Positions 15,709-24,296 of a DNA stretch of 49,272 nucleotides are shown piece by piece (position 1 is the stretch's first letter; each line of letters opens with the position of its first letter). Origin of the DNA: JAMOAW01 sp039908535 (GTDB taxonomy: Bacteria; Pseudomonadota; Magnetococcia; Magnetococcales; JADFZT01). The stretch covers positions 1 to 49,272 of the forward strand of contig JAMOAW010000015.1 in NCBI GenBank assembly GCA_039908535.1, read 5' to 3'. Below the pieces are notes generated by a model. The model was not told the origin of the DNA and did no database searches. It saw only the letters and a list, made by a program, of their open reading frames with translations. Made by a program: the position numbers and the translations under genes.

Positions 15709-17307
15709 CTAATGTTTAAAATGCCGCACTCCAGTAAAAATCATGGCCATGTTATGTTCATTGGCGGCATCAATCACCTCTTGATCTCGTACAGAACCTC
15801 CCGGCTGAATCACCGCAACCGCACCCGCCTGCGCCGCAGCATCCACCCCATCGCGAAATGGAAAAAAGGCATCCGAGGCCAAAACGGATCCTCGCAATGG
15901 ATCCAAGGCACGTTTTAAAAATGAAGCCGTCTCATGGGCCTTCCATACCGCAATTTTTGAAGAGTCTACCCGACTCATTTGACCGGCACCAACCCCAACA
16001 GTCACTAAATCTTTTGCGTAAACAATGGCATTAGACTTGACATGCTTCACGACCTTCCAGGAAAATAAGAGATCGCGCAGCTGCTGCTCTGTCGGCGACC
16101 GCTTGGTTACACAACGTAGATCCGACTCACTGAGCATATGTAAATCCCGCTCTTGAAGCAACATCCCACCCGTCACCTGTTTGACCTCCCATCGGTGCGC
16201 AATATCTTGTGCTTTACCAACTGGCGTCTCTAACAGACGAATATTTTTCTTTTCTGAAAAAATTTCCAGGGCACTCTCACTAAATCCCGGCGCAATGATG
16301 GCTTCCACAAACATGGCACAAATTTCCCTAGCAACATCGGCGTCGATCGTTCGATTACAGGCGATTATTCCCCCAAAAGAAGAAACTGGATCGGTATCCC
16401 GTGCTTTACGATAGGCCGCTAATAGATTTTCATCCACTGCCACACCACATGGGTTGGTATGCTTGACAATCACCATGGCCGGATCTTGAAACTCTTTAAT
16501 CAACTCAAAAGCACCATTGGCATCGTGGATGTTATTAAAAGATAACTCCTTGCCTTGCAACTGTCGGGCATTGGCTACCGAAGGCTCGCCACGTTCTGGG
16601 CGAGACTCGACATAAAAAGCGGCCTTTTGATGAGGATTTTCACCATAACGCATGGGTTGTCGTAAATGAAATTGCGTTGTCCATGTGGCTGGATACGGAA
16701 GTTTATTACCCGATTCATCCATCGCTGATAGCCAATTGGAAATCGCTGCATCATATGCAGCCGTGCGTGCAAAAGCTTGTCGAGCCAATCGAGCATTGGT
16801 GGCCGCAGAGACAACACCTTTGGCATTTTGCATCTCAGATAAAATTTCTGGATAAAGAGCTGGATCGGTTATCACCGTCACAAAACGATAATTTTTTGCC
16901 GCCGAACGCAACATAGATGGTCCACCAATATCAATCTGCTCAATGGCCGCCTCCAACGTGACCGATTCATTCGCAACCGTGGCTTCAAAAGGATAAAGAT
17001 TGACGACTACCATATCTATGGGCTCAATGCCATGCTGAACCATTTGATGCCGATGGCCCGGATGATCACGCAGTCCTAATAGACCACCGTGAATTTTTGG
17101 ATGCAAGGTCTTGACCCGACCATCCAACATTTCGGGAAATTCCGTATAATCGCTGACGTCAGTCACCTCAATCCCTTGCAACTGCAACTGACGCGCCGTA
17201 CCGCCTGTCGATAAAATTTGCACACCCAATGCAACCAAACCTTTGGCAAAAACCTCCAGGCCAGTTTTGTCTGAAACACTGATCAAGGCACGTTTAATCG
17301 GAATCAT
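15709..17307 (-). CDS. purH: Bifunctional AICAR transformylase / IMP cyclohydrolase
   Basis: It performs the last two steps of purine synthesis. The N-terminal MGS-like cyclohydrolase domain carries LISVSDKTG at about 8-16, STGGTAR near 34, and LDGRVKTLHPKIHGG near 61-75. The transformylase domain has RYGENPHQKAAFY near 220-232 and KHTNPCG near 275-281. 532 residues is normal. AAGGAG lies ahead of the ATG at 17307. Confidence 0.96.
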   Translation of the reverse strand: MIPIKRALISVSDKTGLEVFAKGLVALGVQILSTGGTARQLQLQGIEVTDVSDYTEFPEMLDGRVKTLHPKIHGGLLGLRDHPGHRHQMVQHGIEPIDMVVVNLYPFEATVANESVTLEAAIEQIDIGGPSMLRSAAKNYRFVTVITDPALYPEILSEMQNAKGVVSAATNARLARQAFARTAAYDAAISNWLSAMDESGNKLPYPATWTTQFHLRQPMRYGENPHQKAAFYVESRPERGEPSVANARQLQGKELSFNNIHDANGAFELIKEFQDPAMVIVKHTNPCGVAVDENLLAAYRKARDTDPVSSFGGIIACNRTIDADVAREICAMFVEAIIAPGFSESALEIFSEKKNIRLLETPVGKAQDIAHRWEVKQVTGGMLLQERDLHMLSESDLRCVTKRSPTEQQLRDLLFSWKVVKHVKSNAIVYAKDLVTVGVGAGQMSRVDSSKIAVWKAHETASFLKRALDPLRGSVLASDAFFPFRDGVDAAAQAGAVAVIQPGGSVRDQEVIDAANEHNMAMIFTGVRHFKH

Positions 17308-17332
17308 AGGGAAAGCTCCTTATCATATTTTG

Positions 17333-17729
17333 GACATGATGCCCTGCGGGCAAAGAAAAAATCAAAAAAAAAGGGTGGGGGGTATTGGGGGGCGGTTCTG
17401 GGCCCCCCAAGGTCTTGATTTTTATTTTTTCGATACATGGACATAATGCCCTGCGGGCAAAAAAAAATCAAAGGCCAAACCCTGGGGGATGAATCCCCCC
17501 AGACCCCCCTCTTTTTTTTTAAGTATTAAAAGAAAAGGGTGGGGGGATTGGGGGGCGGTTCTCCGCCCCCCCAAGGTCTTGATTTTTATTTTTTCGATAC
17601 ATGAACATAATGCCCTACGGGCAAAAAAATCAAAATCAAAATCAAAATCAAAATCAAAATCAAAACCCTGGGGGATGAATCCCCCAGACCCCCTCTTTTT
17701 TTTAAGAACTAAAAATTTTTCGATACGTT
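17333..17729 (-). repeat. Three units of the composite hairpin repeat with an ATCAAA microsatellite
   Basis: Units at 17333-17438 (no CTGGGGG hairpin), 17439-17602 (full) and 17603-17729 (no G6CGG hairpin). The third contains about six tandem ATCAAA hexamers (17626-17663) where other copies have one or two. Its end coincides with the rsmB stop codon at 17728. The repeats fill the rsmB-purH gap apart from the purH leader. Confidence 0.92.
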
Positions 17730-18909
17730 AAATCCGCTCAAAAAGAGCAGCAAAAAATCCATCTGTCCCACTTTGATGTGGATAAAGCATCATAAACAAT
17801 GAATCCCCTGGCAAACCAAATTTTTCTAAAATTTTGCCAGCAGATATTAAACGAAACCCTCTATTTTGAGATAAAAACCACTCGACAACGGCAACATTCT
17901 CTCTCTTTAACAGGGAACAGGTCGCATATACCAAGTGCCCCCCCTTGCCAACCAAGGCCGCGCCCGCCTCTAAAAGTGCACATTGTCGTTCATGTAGGGC
18001 CTCTATCTCTTCTGGCAATAATCGCCATTTGATCTCTGGATGCCGTCGTAAAATGCCAGTGCCAGAACAAGGGGCATCCACCAAAACCCCATCCGCTTTG
18101 CCACTCCAAGAACGTAACACCGAGTCTCGTTCATGGCGCAGTAACTGTGTTTGAATCATCCGCGCCCCCGCCCTTCTGAGGCGAGGTTTTTGTCGTTGCA
18201 ATCGGTTGCCATCCGTATCACAGGCTAAAATGGCTCCTTGATTGTGCATGAGTGCCGCCAAATGTAAACTTTTGCCACCTCCACCTGAACATAGATCCAC
18301 CACCCGCCAACCAGGCTTGACGGCCATTAAATGGCTGATCAATTGGCTCCCTTCATCTTGGACCTCAAACCATCCTTGCCGATAACTCTCTAAACAATTT
18401 AAATCCAATCGCGTCGCCAGTCGTATCCCCTCAGGTGAAAAAGGGGTCGGTCGACAAGCAATCCCTGATTGTTGAAAACTCTCAAGCAGTGTGTCACGTT
18501 TGCATTTTAACCGATTGACACGAATATCCAATGCGGCTGGTTGATTCAGGGCAACACCCAATTGCAACGCCTCCGTCTCTCCCAATTGCGTCTGAATATC
18601 TTCCCATATCCAATCAGGTAAAGAGACACGCTGAGCACAGCTTAAAGAGAGATTTTGCCACGCTTCTACATGGTGTTTATGATGCGCACCGCGCACTATG
18701 GACTCCATATGTGCGATAAATGGCTCCTCTCCTAATAAACGCAGATGACGCAACGTATCATAAAATAAATCGCGGATAAAACTCCGCTCTCTCTGTCCAA
18801 AATGGGGATGGGCGCGAAAGGCGCGTTCTAAAAGTTGATCGGCTGGTAAACCCTCTTGGAGTACACGTTGTAATAGATCAATACAAAACGTTAAGGTCGT
18901 CGGTGTCAT
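17728..18909 (-). CDS. rsmB: 16S rRNA (cytosine-C5) methyltransferase RsmB
   Basis: This SAM-dependent enzyme makes m5C967 in 16S rRNA. The N-terminal NusB-like helical domain covers about 1-130. The methyltransferase core has VVDLCSGGGGKSLHLAAL near 194-211, DAPCSGTGILRRHPEIKW near 274-291 (catalytic PC motif) and YATCSL near 327 (second cysteine). Its ATG overlaps the stop of the PerM-like gene by four bases, so the two are coupled. Confidence 0.93.
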   Translation of the reverse strand: MTPTTLTFCIDLLQRVLQEGLPADQLLERAFRAHPHFGQRERSFIRDLFYDTLRHLRLLGEEPFIAHMESIVRGAHHKHHVEAWQNLSLSCAQRVSLPDWIWEDIQTQLGETEALQLGVALNQPAALDIRVNRLKCKRDTLLESFQQSGIACRPTPFSPEGIRLATRLDLNCLESYRQGWFEVQDEGSQLISHLMAVKPGWRVVDLCSGGGGKSLHLAALMHNQGAILACDTDGNRLQRQKPRLRRAGARMIQTQLLRHERDSVLRSWSGKADGVLVDAPCSGTGILRRHPEIKWRLLPEEIEALHERQCALLEAGAALVGKGGHLVYATCSLLKRENVAVVEWFLSQNRGFRLISAGKILEKFGLPGDSLFMMLYPHQSGTDGFFAALFERI

Positions 18910-20000
18910 GGCGGAGAAAAAGGAGAGCTGGTGGTGACTTCAAAAACACTCTTGGTCAATACCGCCAAAGGCACCGCAAAAAATACCCCCATCACCCCCC
19001 ATAACGAACCAAAAAATAGAACCGACAATATAATGGTGGTCGGATGCAGCTTGACCGTTTCACCCAAAATCAATGGGGTGAAAATATTGGCATCCAGCAA
19101 TTGTAAAATGGTATAAGCCAATAATGGTTTCCCCGCATCCATGGTGAGACCCCATTGCACCACACCAAGCAGGGCTACTGGCACCGTCACGACTGCAACC
19201 CCTAAAAAGGGAATCAAGGCAGATAGTCCCGTCAACACCGCCAGGAGAAAGGCGTATTGAAATTCCATGAAGATAAAGGCAATATAGCTGCTCAATCCCA
19301 ACACCAGCATTTCCCAAAATTTGCCGCGAATATATCCACCAACTCCGGCTTCGACCTCTTTGAGAACATAGTCGAGCAATCCCCGATCCCTCGGTAGCAA
19401 TCGACTGAGATAATGAACAAATTTGGCCTTGTCCTTTAAAAAAAAGAAAACCAAAAAAGGAACCAAAAGCAGATAAATTAAAATAGAAAAAAGCCCTGGA
19501 ACCCCTTTCAAAAGTAAACGAACCGACTCCCCAATAAAATCTTGGGAAGAATCCACCATCTGCACCAAAAAATTTTCCACAAAGGCAGGATTGATCAATC
19601 CATTCGCCGATTCAGTCAACTCCCGTGTGGTCAGTTTTAGAGTTTCAGTGATGCGTGGAATTTCATTCAAAAGGTTGGTCAACTGTTGGGCCAGTGTTGG
19701 TAAAAGGCCAAATATAAATAAATTTACCAATAGAATAAAAAGACTAAATACCAATAAAACCGCCAAAAAACGCGGAATGTGCATCACCCGTAAAAATCGT
19801 ACCATCCCCTCTAAAAGATAGGCAACCACCACGGCCGTAAAATAGAGTGCCAGTGCCGAACCAAAAAAATAGATCACAACCATAGCCCCAAGCAAAACCA
19901 ACATAAGGGTGATAAATTGCGGATCGTCAAACCGTTTAGAAATGGATTTTAAAAAAGTCTCCCCATTGGGTTGCTGGAGAAAAGGAACATCTGAAGACAT
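18906..20000 (-). CDS. AI-2E/PerM family inner-membrane transporter
   Basis: 364 residues with paired N-terminal helices (about 33-70), a third helix (about 82-103), a helical cytoplasmic stretch with LLNEIPRITETLKLTTREL, then several more helices and FLKDKAKFVHYLSRLLPRDR. This is the usual plan of the AI-2E exporter/PerM family, whose substrates vary. The start MSSDVPFLQQP at 20000 has GGAGAG upstream; a longer frame to 20216 overlaps the L,D-transpeptidase gene and is not real. It starts three bases after that gene's stop. Confidence 0.88.
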   Translation of the reverse strand: MSSDVPFLQQPNGETFLKSISKRFDDPQFITLMLVLLGAMVVIYFFGSALALYFTAVVVAYLLEGMVRFLRVMHIPRFLAVLLVFSLFILLVNLFIFGLLPTLAQQLTNLLNEIPRITETLKLTTRELTESANGLINPAFVENFLVQMVDSSQDFIGESVRLLLKGVPGLFSILIYLLLVPFLVFFFLKDKAKFVHYLSRLLPRDRGLLDYVLKEVEAGVGGYIRGKFWEMLVLGLSSYIAFIFMEFQYAFLLAVLTGLSALIPFLGVAVVTVPVALLGVVQWGLTMDAGKPLLAYTILQLLDANIFTPLILGETVKLHPTTIILSVLFFGSLWGVMGVFFAVPLAVLTKSVFEVTTSSPFSPP

Positions 20001-20002
20001 AT

Positions 20003-20590
20003 TTAACTCTCCAAAGAGGGGATGATCAACACCAAAGTCCCAACACCAACCAACGGAAACAGATGGCAAATCTCCTCCCCGGACATGCGCACACATCCCG
20101 CTGAGGCTGGTTGACCCAGGCGAGATACCTGTGGGGTGCCGTGGATATAAATATAGCGATTGTATGTATCCACACCCGTCCCTTGGTTGAATCCAGGTTC
20201 CAAACCTTCTAACCAAAGAATGCGCGTCGTAATGTGGTCCTGTGTGGGATCATCGGAATCTAAAATAATTTCACCGGTGGCTTGGCGGCCTTTAAAGGCC
20301 ATCCCCAAGGGTGCGTCGTGGCCAATGGCCGAGTGGATGCGATGTAAACCAGTTGGGGTTCGACCGCTGTTTTCACGATTACCAAAACCAGCCGCACCCG
20401 TTGAAACCGGCCAAACCCCGAGGATAGATTTATTTTCGATGCAGTATAAGCGTTGCTCGGTGCCAAGAAGTACCAAAGCGGGGGGAGTTCCGCTCCATCC
20501 ACCAGACTTCAGTCGCGCAAGGACTGAAGCTGGTAGAGAAGAGAATAGAGGGGGGGCAGAGAGATTATTCATCACCCCCAAGCATGCCAA
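20003..20590 (-). CDS. L,D-transpeptidase (YkuD fold) family protein
   Basis: The YkuD core runs from about residue 37, with STGAAGFGNRENSGRTPTGLHRI near 66-88 and the catalytic stretch YIYIHGTP near 147 followed by SAGCVRM near 163, giving the His and the nucleophilic Cys. Such enzymes cross-link peptidoglycan stem peptides or attach partners to them. No signal peptide is visible at the N-terminus, which is unusual for a periplasmic enzyme. The first ATG is at 20590; MNNLSAPP at 20572 is the alternative. It overlaps the BI-1 gene end, so it is part of that operon. Confidence 0.85.
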   Translation of the reverse strand: MACLGVMNNLSAPPLFSSLPASVLARLKSGGWSGTPPALVLLGTEQRLYCIENKSILGVWPVSTGAAGFGNRENSGRTPTGLHRIHSAIGHDAPLGMAFKGRQATGEIILDSDDPTQDHITTRILWLEGLEPGFNQGTGVDTYNRYIYIHGTPQVSRLGQPASAGCVRMSGEEICHLFPLVGVGTLVLIIPSLES

Positions 20591-21242
20591 GTAGACGCAG
20601 CAAGCTTACAAAAAGGTTGATCACATTAAGATACATCGATAATGCGGCCACAGATGGAGCCACTGCCCAGGGATTCGCCTTTAAAGATTGGGTCTCCCAA
20701 AGAATAAAACCTGAAAAGATCACCGATCCTATGGCAGAAACCGCAAACGCAACGCCAGAAGATTGTATGAAAAGATTTAAAACGCTGCCCGCTAAAACTA
20801 TAATCAGCCCCGCAAATAACATGCCGCCCATCATGCTTAAATCACGATGGGTGGTTAACGCATAAAATGAGAGGCCAACAAAAGAGACACCGGTCAAAAA
20901 AACCGCTTGCCCAACCACTCCCGACAGACCCGCCCCAATATAAAGGCCAATCAACGGACCCAAGGTAAACCCGGAAAGAGCGGTAAACAAAAATAGTGTC
21001 GCCGTGTTTTTCATTCTGAAAGCTAAAAAGAGCGCGCCCAATTCCAAAATAAAAAGCAAGATGGGGTGTTCATAAGCAATTGGGCTGCGCATGCCAACAT
21101 AACCTGCGGCCACAGAAACCAACAGACTGGAGGCCAATAGGGCATAAACTTGCTTCAGATAAACGATAGAATTCGAACCAACGCCTACGCCAATTGGATA
21201 AGATTTAGATAAATTGGTGATGCGATCTAAATGGTCATTCAT
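20565..21242 (-). CDS. Bax inhibitor-1/YccA family membrane protein
   Basis: 225 residues with seven hydrophobic segments between about 30 and 218 and a polar N-terminus (MNDHLDRITNLSKSYPIGVG). VYLKQVYALLASSLLVSVAA and the C-terminal SMYLNVINLFVSLLRLLGML are typical of the bacterial BI-1/YbhL/YccA group, which in E. coli includes the FtsH-binding YccA. AAGGAG lies eight bases upstream. First gene of the BI-1, L,D-transpeptidase, PerM-like, rsmB operon. Confidence 0.9.
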   Translation of the reverse strand: MNDHLDRITNLSKSYPIGVGVGSNSIVYLKQVYALLASSLLVSVAAGYVGMRSPIAYEHPILLFILELGALFLAFRMKNTATLFLFTALSGFTLGPLIGLYIGAGLSGVVGQAVFLTGVSFVGLSFYALTTHRDLSMMGGMLFAGLIIVLAGSVLNLFIQSSGVAFAVSAIGSVIFSGFILWETQSLKANPWAVAPSVAALSMYLNVINLFVSLLRLLGMLGGDE

Positions 21243-21415
21243 AGGAATCTCCTTTTAAACATGGTGCCCTTTAGGCAAAAAAGTTAAAAACATAATCCAG
21301 AAAGAGGTTTCCTCCAGACCTTTTTTAGTTCAAACGGGTGAAGGAATTTAGGGGCTCCCTGATCTGATCATATTATAAAAGATAACACTCCTTATGCCAA
21401 TTTTAAAGAGCAATC
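21243..21415. other. Gap with a degenerate composite-repeat remnant
   Basis: 21259-21345 still shows ACATGGTGCCCTTTAGGCAAAAAA and a weak hairpin, apparently a decayed unit of the composite repeat. The rest is AT-rich with no gene visible. It presumably holds the promoter of the BI-1 operon. Confidence 0.5.
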
Positions 21416-21585
21416 TTGATTTTATTATTTTAAAAAAAAAGGGGTCTGGGGGATTGCCCCCAGGGTTTTGATTTTGCTTTTGACCTCGGTTTTGCTTCCT
21501 TCAAAAAGCAGGGGGATTGGGGGATGCCATCCCCCAGGGTTTTGACTTTGCTTTTTGTTCAGGCACTCGTTCATCGTCCACACTT
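21416..21585 (+). repeat. Type II hairpin repeat, copy 2
   Basis: It matches 9051-9219 nearly base for base: TTGATTTTATTATTTT, CTGGGGGATTGCCCCCAG, TTTTGACCTCGGTTTTG, TTGGGGGATGCCATCCCCCA and TCATCGTCCACACTT. It lies between asnB and the BI-1 operon. Bases 21586-21675 hold one more weak C-rich stretch and no gene. Confidence 0.88.
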
Positions 21586-21675
21586 TGAATCCCTTAGAAA
21601 CCCTCTTTATTTTTTTAAAATCTTGGGGAACGGGTCTGGGTCCACCAAGGTCTCTATGATGAAAACCCTCAGCGG

Positions 21676-23652
21676 CTATTTATGATTCTGTTCCAACCAA
21701 GCCTGAAACATTAAAATGGGCCATAATTGAAATTGTCGGTCTCTGGGACCATGTATATGTGCTTCCCATTCGCGGCGAATGGGGGTTGGATCTAAAATCC
21801 CTTGATCACGCAGGCGTGTCTCACTTAATAAATCTTCCGCCCAGGGTCGCAAGGGGTTACGCAACCAACTGGACATCGGTACCCCAAATCCCATTTTGGG
21901 GCGTTCTACCAATTCAACGGGAAGGTGACGCTGCAACACCTGGCGCAAAATCCATTTCCCCCTCCCATGATGCCATTTAAACGACGCAGGTATACGCCAC
22001 GCCAACTCGACAACCCGGTGATCTAAAAGCGGCACCCGTGTCTCTAAGGAGACAGCCATGGCCGCTCGGTCCACTTTCACCAAAATGTCATCCGGTAAAT
22101 AGGTCTGACTGTCCAGGGCCATCATTCGGTGCAGGTAGGACTCCCCGTCCAAATAGAGGGTTGACTCGGTAAATGGATAGGAGCAGTTTGCCCCGGAGTG
22201 TGCAAGAATCAATTGCTCTGGGTGCGACCATTGGGAAATTTGCCGACGATAAAAATCATCTTGATTCCAGGCCGCCAAAAAATGGCCAATCTTGTGTGGA
22301 ATCACCCCAGGATGGCGTCGAAGCTGGGCGGGCAAACACGGGGTGAGGGGCCACAGCAGGCGATCCCACATGACCTCAGGAATTCCTGCTAAAAATTTTC
22401 CCAGTTGGCGACGTAATCCCGTTGGCAGCCAGCCCACCAAACGCCAAAGAGCTTCTGTTCTGCCGTAGCGGGTATAGCCACCAAACAGTTCATCCCCCCC
22501 ATCCCCTGACAACGCAACCGTCACCTGCTGACGGGCCATTTGGCAAAGTAAATAGGTGGGAATTTGCGAAGAATCGGCAAAGGGTTCGTCATAAATTTCG
22601 GCCAATTGAGGGATGACTCCCAGCAACTCTTGGTCGGTCACGATGAGTTCGCTATGGTGCGTGCCTAAATGGTGTGCTACGGCTCGCGCTTCGTTGGCCT
22701 CGTTATAGAGAGATTGTTCAAAACCTATGGTAAAGGTGTGGATGGGACGTGAACTTTCCGACTGCATGAGAGCCGTTATCAATGAAGAGTCGATACCACC
22801 AGAAAGAAAACAACCCACCGGGACATCCGCCACCATCTGACCCCGAATTGATGCGCGGATTTGTCTCTCTAAAAGATCGGTTAAAAGCGTTGCATCGGCA
22901 GGTAAACGATTTTGCCCTGCCAAGAGAATCTGGTCTGGCAATGACCAATAGCGGTGCGGTGTTGGCAATAAGTCATCCATTCCCTGCCGTTCCGGGGTAA
23001 TAGATAACCACGATCCCGGCAGGAGTTTAAAAATTTTGGGATGAATGGTCCAAGGTGCAGGAATATAATTATGGCGCAAATAAAGGGCCAATGCCTGAGG
23101 ATCCATCCCCCCCAGCCATGCCGGATGGACGCGCAACGCTTTGAGTTCAGAACCAAACAAAAAAACATTTTGTTGCCAACCATAATAGAGGGGTTTTTCT
23201 CCTAGGCGATCTCTGGCCAAAAAAAGGGTCGCCTGTGCGCTATCCCACAAGGCAAAGGCAAACATGCCGATACATTTTTTTAAGGTCGCTTCAATACCCC
23301 ACGCCACTAAGGCGGCCAAGAGGGTTTCGGTGTCGGAACGACCGCGCCAGTGTGGGGCATGGGCCGATTCGGTCAACTCCTGACGCAACTCCTGCCAGTT
23401 ATATATCTCTCCATTAAAAACCAGTATCCACGTACCATCCGCAGAGAGCATGGGTTGGCGACCATGAATGGAAAGCTCCAAAATGGCTAAACGACGATGT
23501 CCCAGGGCTATCCCATGCCGGGCATCGCTCCATATGCCCTCATCATCGGGACCACGATGGCAAAGGGTATCGGCCATCTTTGCAACGTTGGCTTGCAAAG
23601 ATGCGCTGCCACTTTGCTGCGAAAGGTCTAAAAATCCAACAATACCACACAT
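21676..23652 (-). CDS. asnB: Asparagine synthetase (glutamine-hydrolysing)
   Basis: A 658-residue two-domain enzyme. It begins MCGIVGF, so Cys2 is the glutaminase nucleophile after Met removal; HRGPDDEG near 33-40 and LVFNGEIYNW near 76-85 complete the glutaminase site. The synthetase domain has the ATP-pyrophosphatase loop FLSGGIDSSLI near 285-295 and LSGDGGDELFGGYTRY near 383-398. It makes asparagine from aspartate, or amidates a related acceptor in cell-surface polysaccharide pathways, where this size class is also found. It stands alone, between repeats. Confidence 0.93.
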   Translation of the reverse strand: MCGIVGFLDLSQQSGSASLQANVAKMADTLCHRGPDDEGIWSDARHGIALGHRRLAILELSIHGRQPMLSADGTWILVFNGEIYNWQELRQELTESAHAPHWRGRSDTETLLAALVAWGIEATLKKCIGMFAFALWDSAQATLFLARDRLGEKPLYYGWQQNVFLFGSELKALRVHPAWLGGMDPQALALYLRHNYIPAPWTIHPKIFKLLPGSWLSITPERQGMDDLLPTPHRYWSLPDQILLAGQNRLPADATLLTDLLERQIRASIRGQMVADVPVGCFLSGGIDSSLITALMQSESSRPIHTFTIGFEQSLYNEANEARAVAHHLGTHHSELIVTDQELLGVIPQLAEIYDEPFADSSQIPTYLLCQMARQQVTVALSGDGGDELFGGYTRYGRTEALWRLVGWLPTGLRRQLGKFLAGIPEVMWDRLLWPLTPCLPAQLRRHPGVIPHKIGHFLAAWNQDDFYRRQISQWSHPEQLILAHSGANCSYPFTESTLYLDGESYLHRMMALDSQTYLPDDILVKVDRAAMAVSLETRVPLLDHRVVELAWRIPASFKWHHGRGKWILRQVLQRHLPVELVERPKMGFGVPMSSWLRNPLRPWAEDLLSETRLRDQGILDPTPIRREWEAHIHGPRDRQFQLWPILMFQAWLEQNHK

Positions 23653-23688
23653 ATTGTCCCTTTTTCATAACGTGATTCCCCCACCCAT

Positions 23689-23849
23689 GAACATGATGCC
23701 CTGCGGGCAAAAAAAAATCAAAGGCCAAACCCTGGGGGATGAATCCCCCAGACCCCCTCTTTTTTTTTAAGAATTAAAAGAAAAGGGTGGGGGGGATTGG
23801 GGGCGGTTCTGGGCCCCCTAAGGTCTTGATTTTTATTTTTCCGATACAT
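23689..23849 (-). repeat. Composite hairpin repeat upstream of asnB
   Basis: A full unit with GCCCTGCGGGC, CTGGGGGATGAATCCCCCAG and the GGGGGCGGTTCTGGGCCCCC variant, ending CCGATACAT. The GGGC end faces the asnB start, 36 bases away. Confidence 0.92.
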
Positions 23850-24012
23850 AAATATCCAGTACACCAGACTTATGCTTTCACCTGCTGAATTTCTTCTATT
23901 TTAATTTTAGAAATCATTCCTTATACCCTGGCAAGCAGTAAAAACAAACCACCTTTTTACTTGTGATCTCGACTGTAGTGGAATTTTAACACTTAAAAAT
24001 AGGTTTAATGTC
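23850..24012. other. AT-rich leader of the tail-fibre-like cassette
   Basis: No reading frame is convincing. It separates the minus-strand asnB from the plus-strand cassette, so it should hold the cassette promoter. A weak TTGTGA with TTTAAC 18 bases later (about 23960-23990) is the best candidate I can see. Confidence 0.35.
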
Positions 24013-24285
24013 ATGCGTATTCTTCCTAAAGATTTACAAGCCAATACCTATCATACCATGATTGACGGGGATCTGCTTTTGACCACCCGTATCGCTTACG
24101 ATGCCTTTGGCAATGCCGAATATATCGGTAAATCCGCTCCAGGGAGCGATGAGGCCGATCCTTGTTGGCTCATTCGCAAAATAATCTATGATGACAATCA
24201 AAACCCGGTAGCGATTTTGGTCTGTGCGGGAGAGCCTGACTTTAAACAAGTTTGGAACGATCGAACCGGTTTAAGCTACAGTTAA
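24013..24285 (+). CDS. Small phage-type protein preceding the tail fibre genes
   Basis: A 90-residue protein. It starts MRILPKDLQANTYHTMIDGD, has TTRIAYDAFGNAEYIGK and ends with FKQVWNDRTGLSYS. Proteins of this kind (a beta-rich core and a WxxRxxYxY-like end) occur in prophage structural regions just ahead of tail-fibre or collagen-like genes; this is from general recollection. The collagen-like gene follows after 11 bases. No integrase, capsid or terminase gene is near. Confidence 0.6.
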   Translation: MRILPKDLQANTYHTMIDGDLLLTTRIAYDAFGNAEYIGKSAPGSDEADPCWLIRKIIYDDNQNPVAILVCAGEPDFKQVWNDRTGLSYS

Positions 24286-24296
24286 GGGGAGGTAAG

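Noticed and set aside
20003..20216. An 72-residue N-terminal domain on the PerM-like transporter
   Set aside because: It is the L,D-transpeptidase gene read in another frame; the ATG at 20000 has a proper ribosome site.
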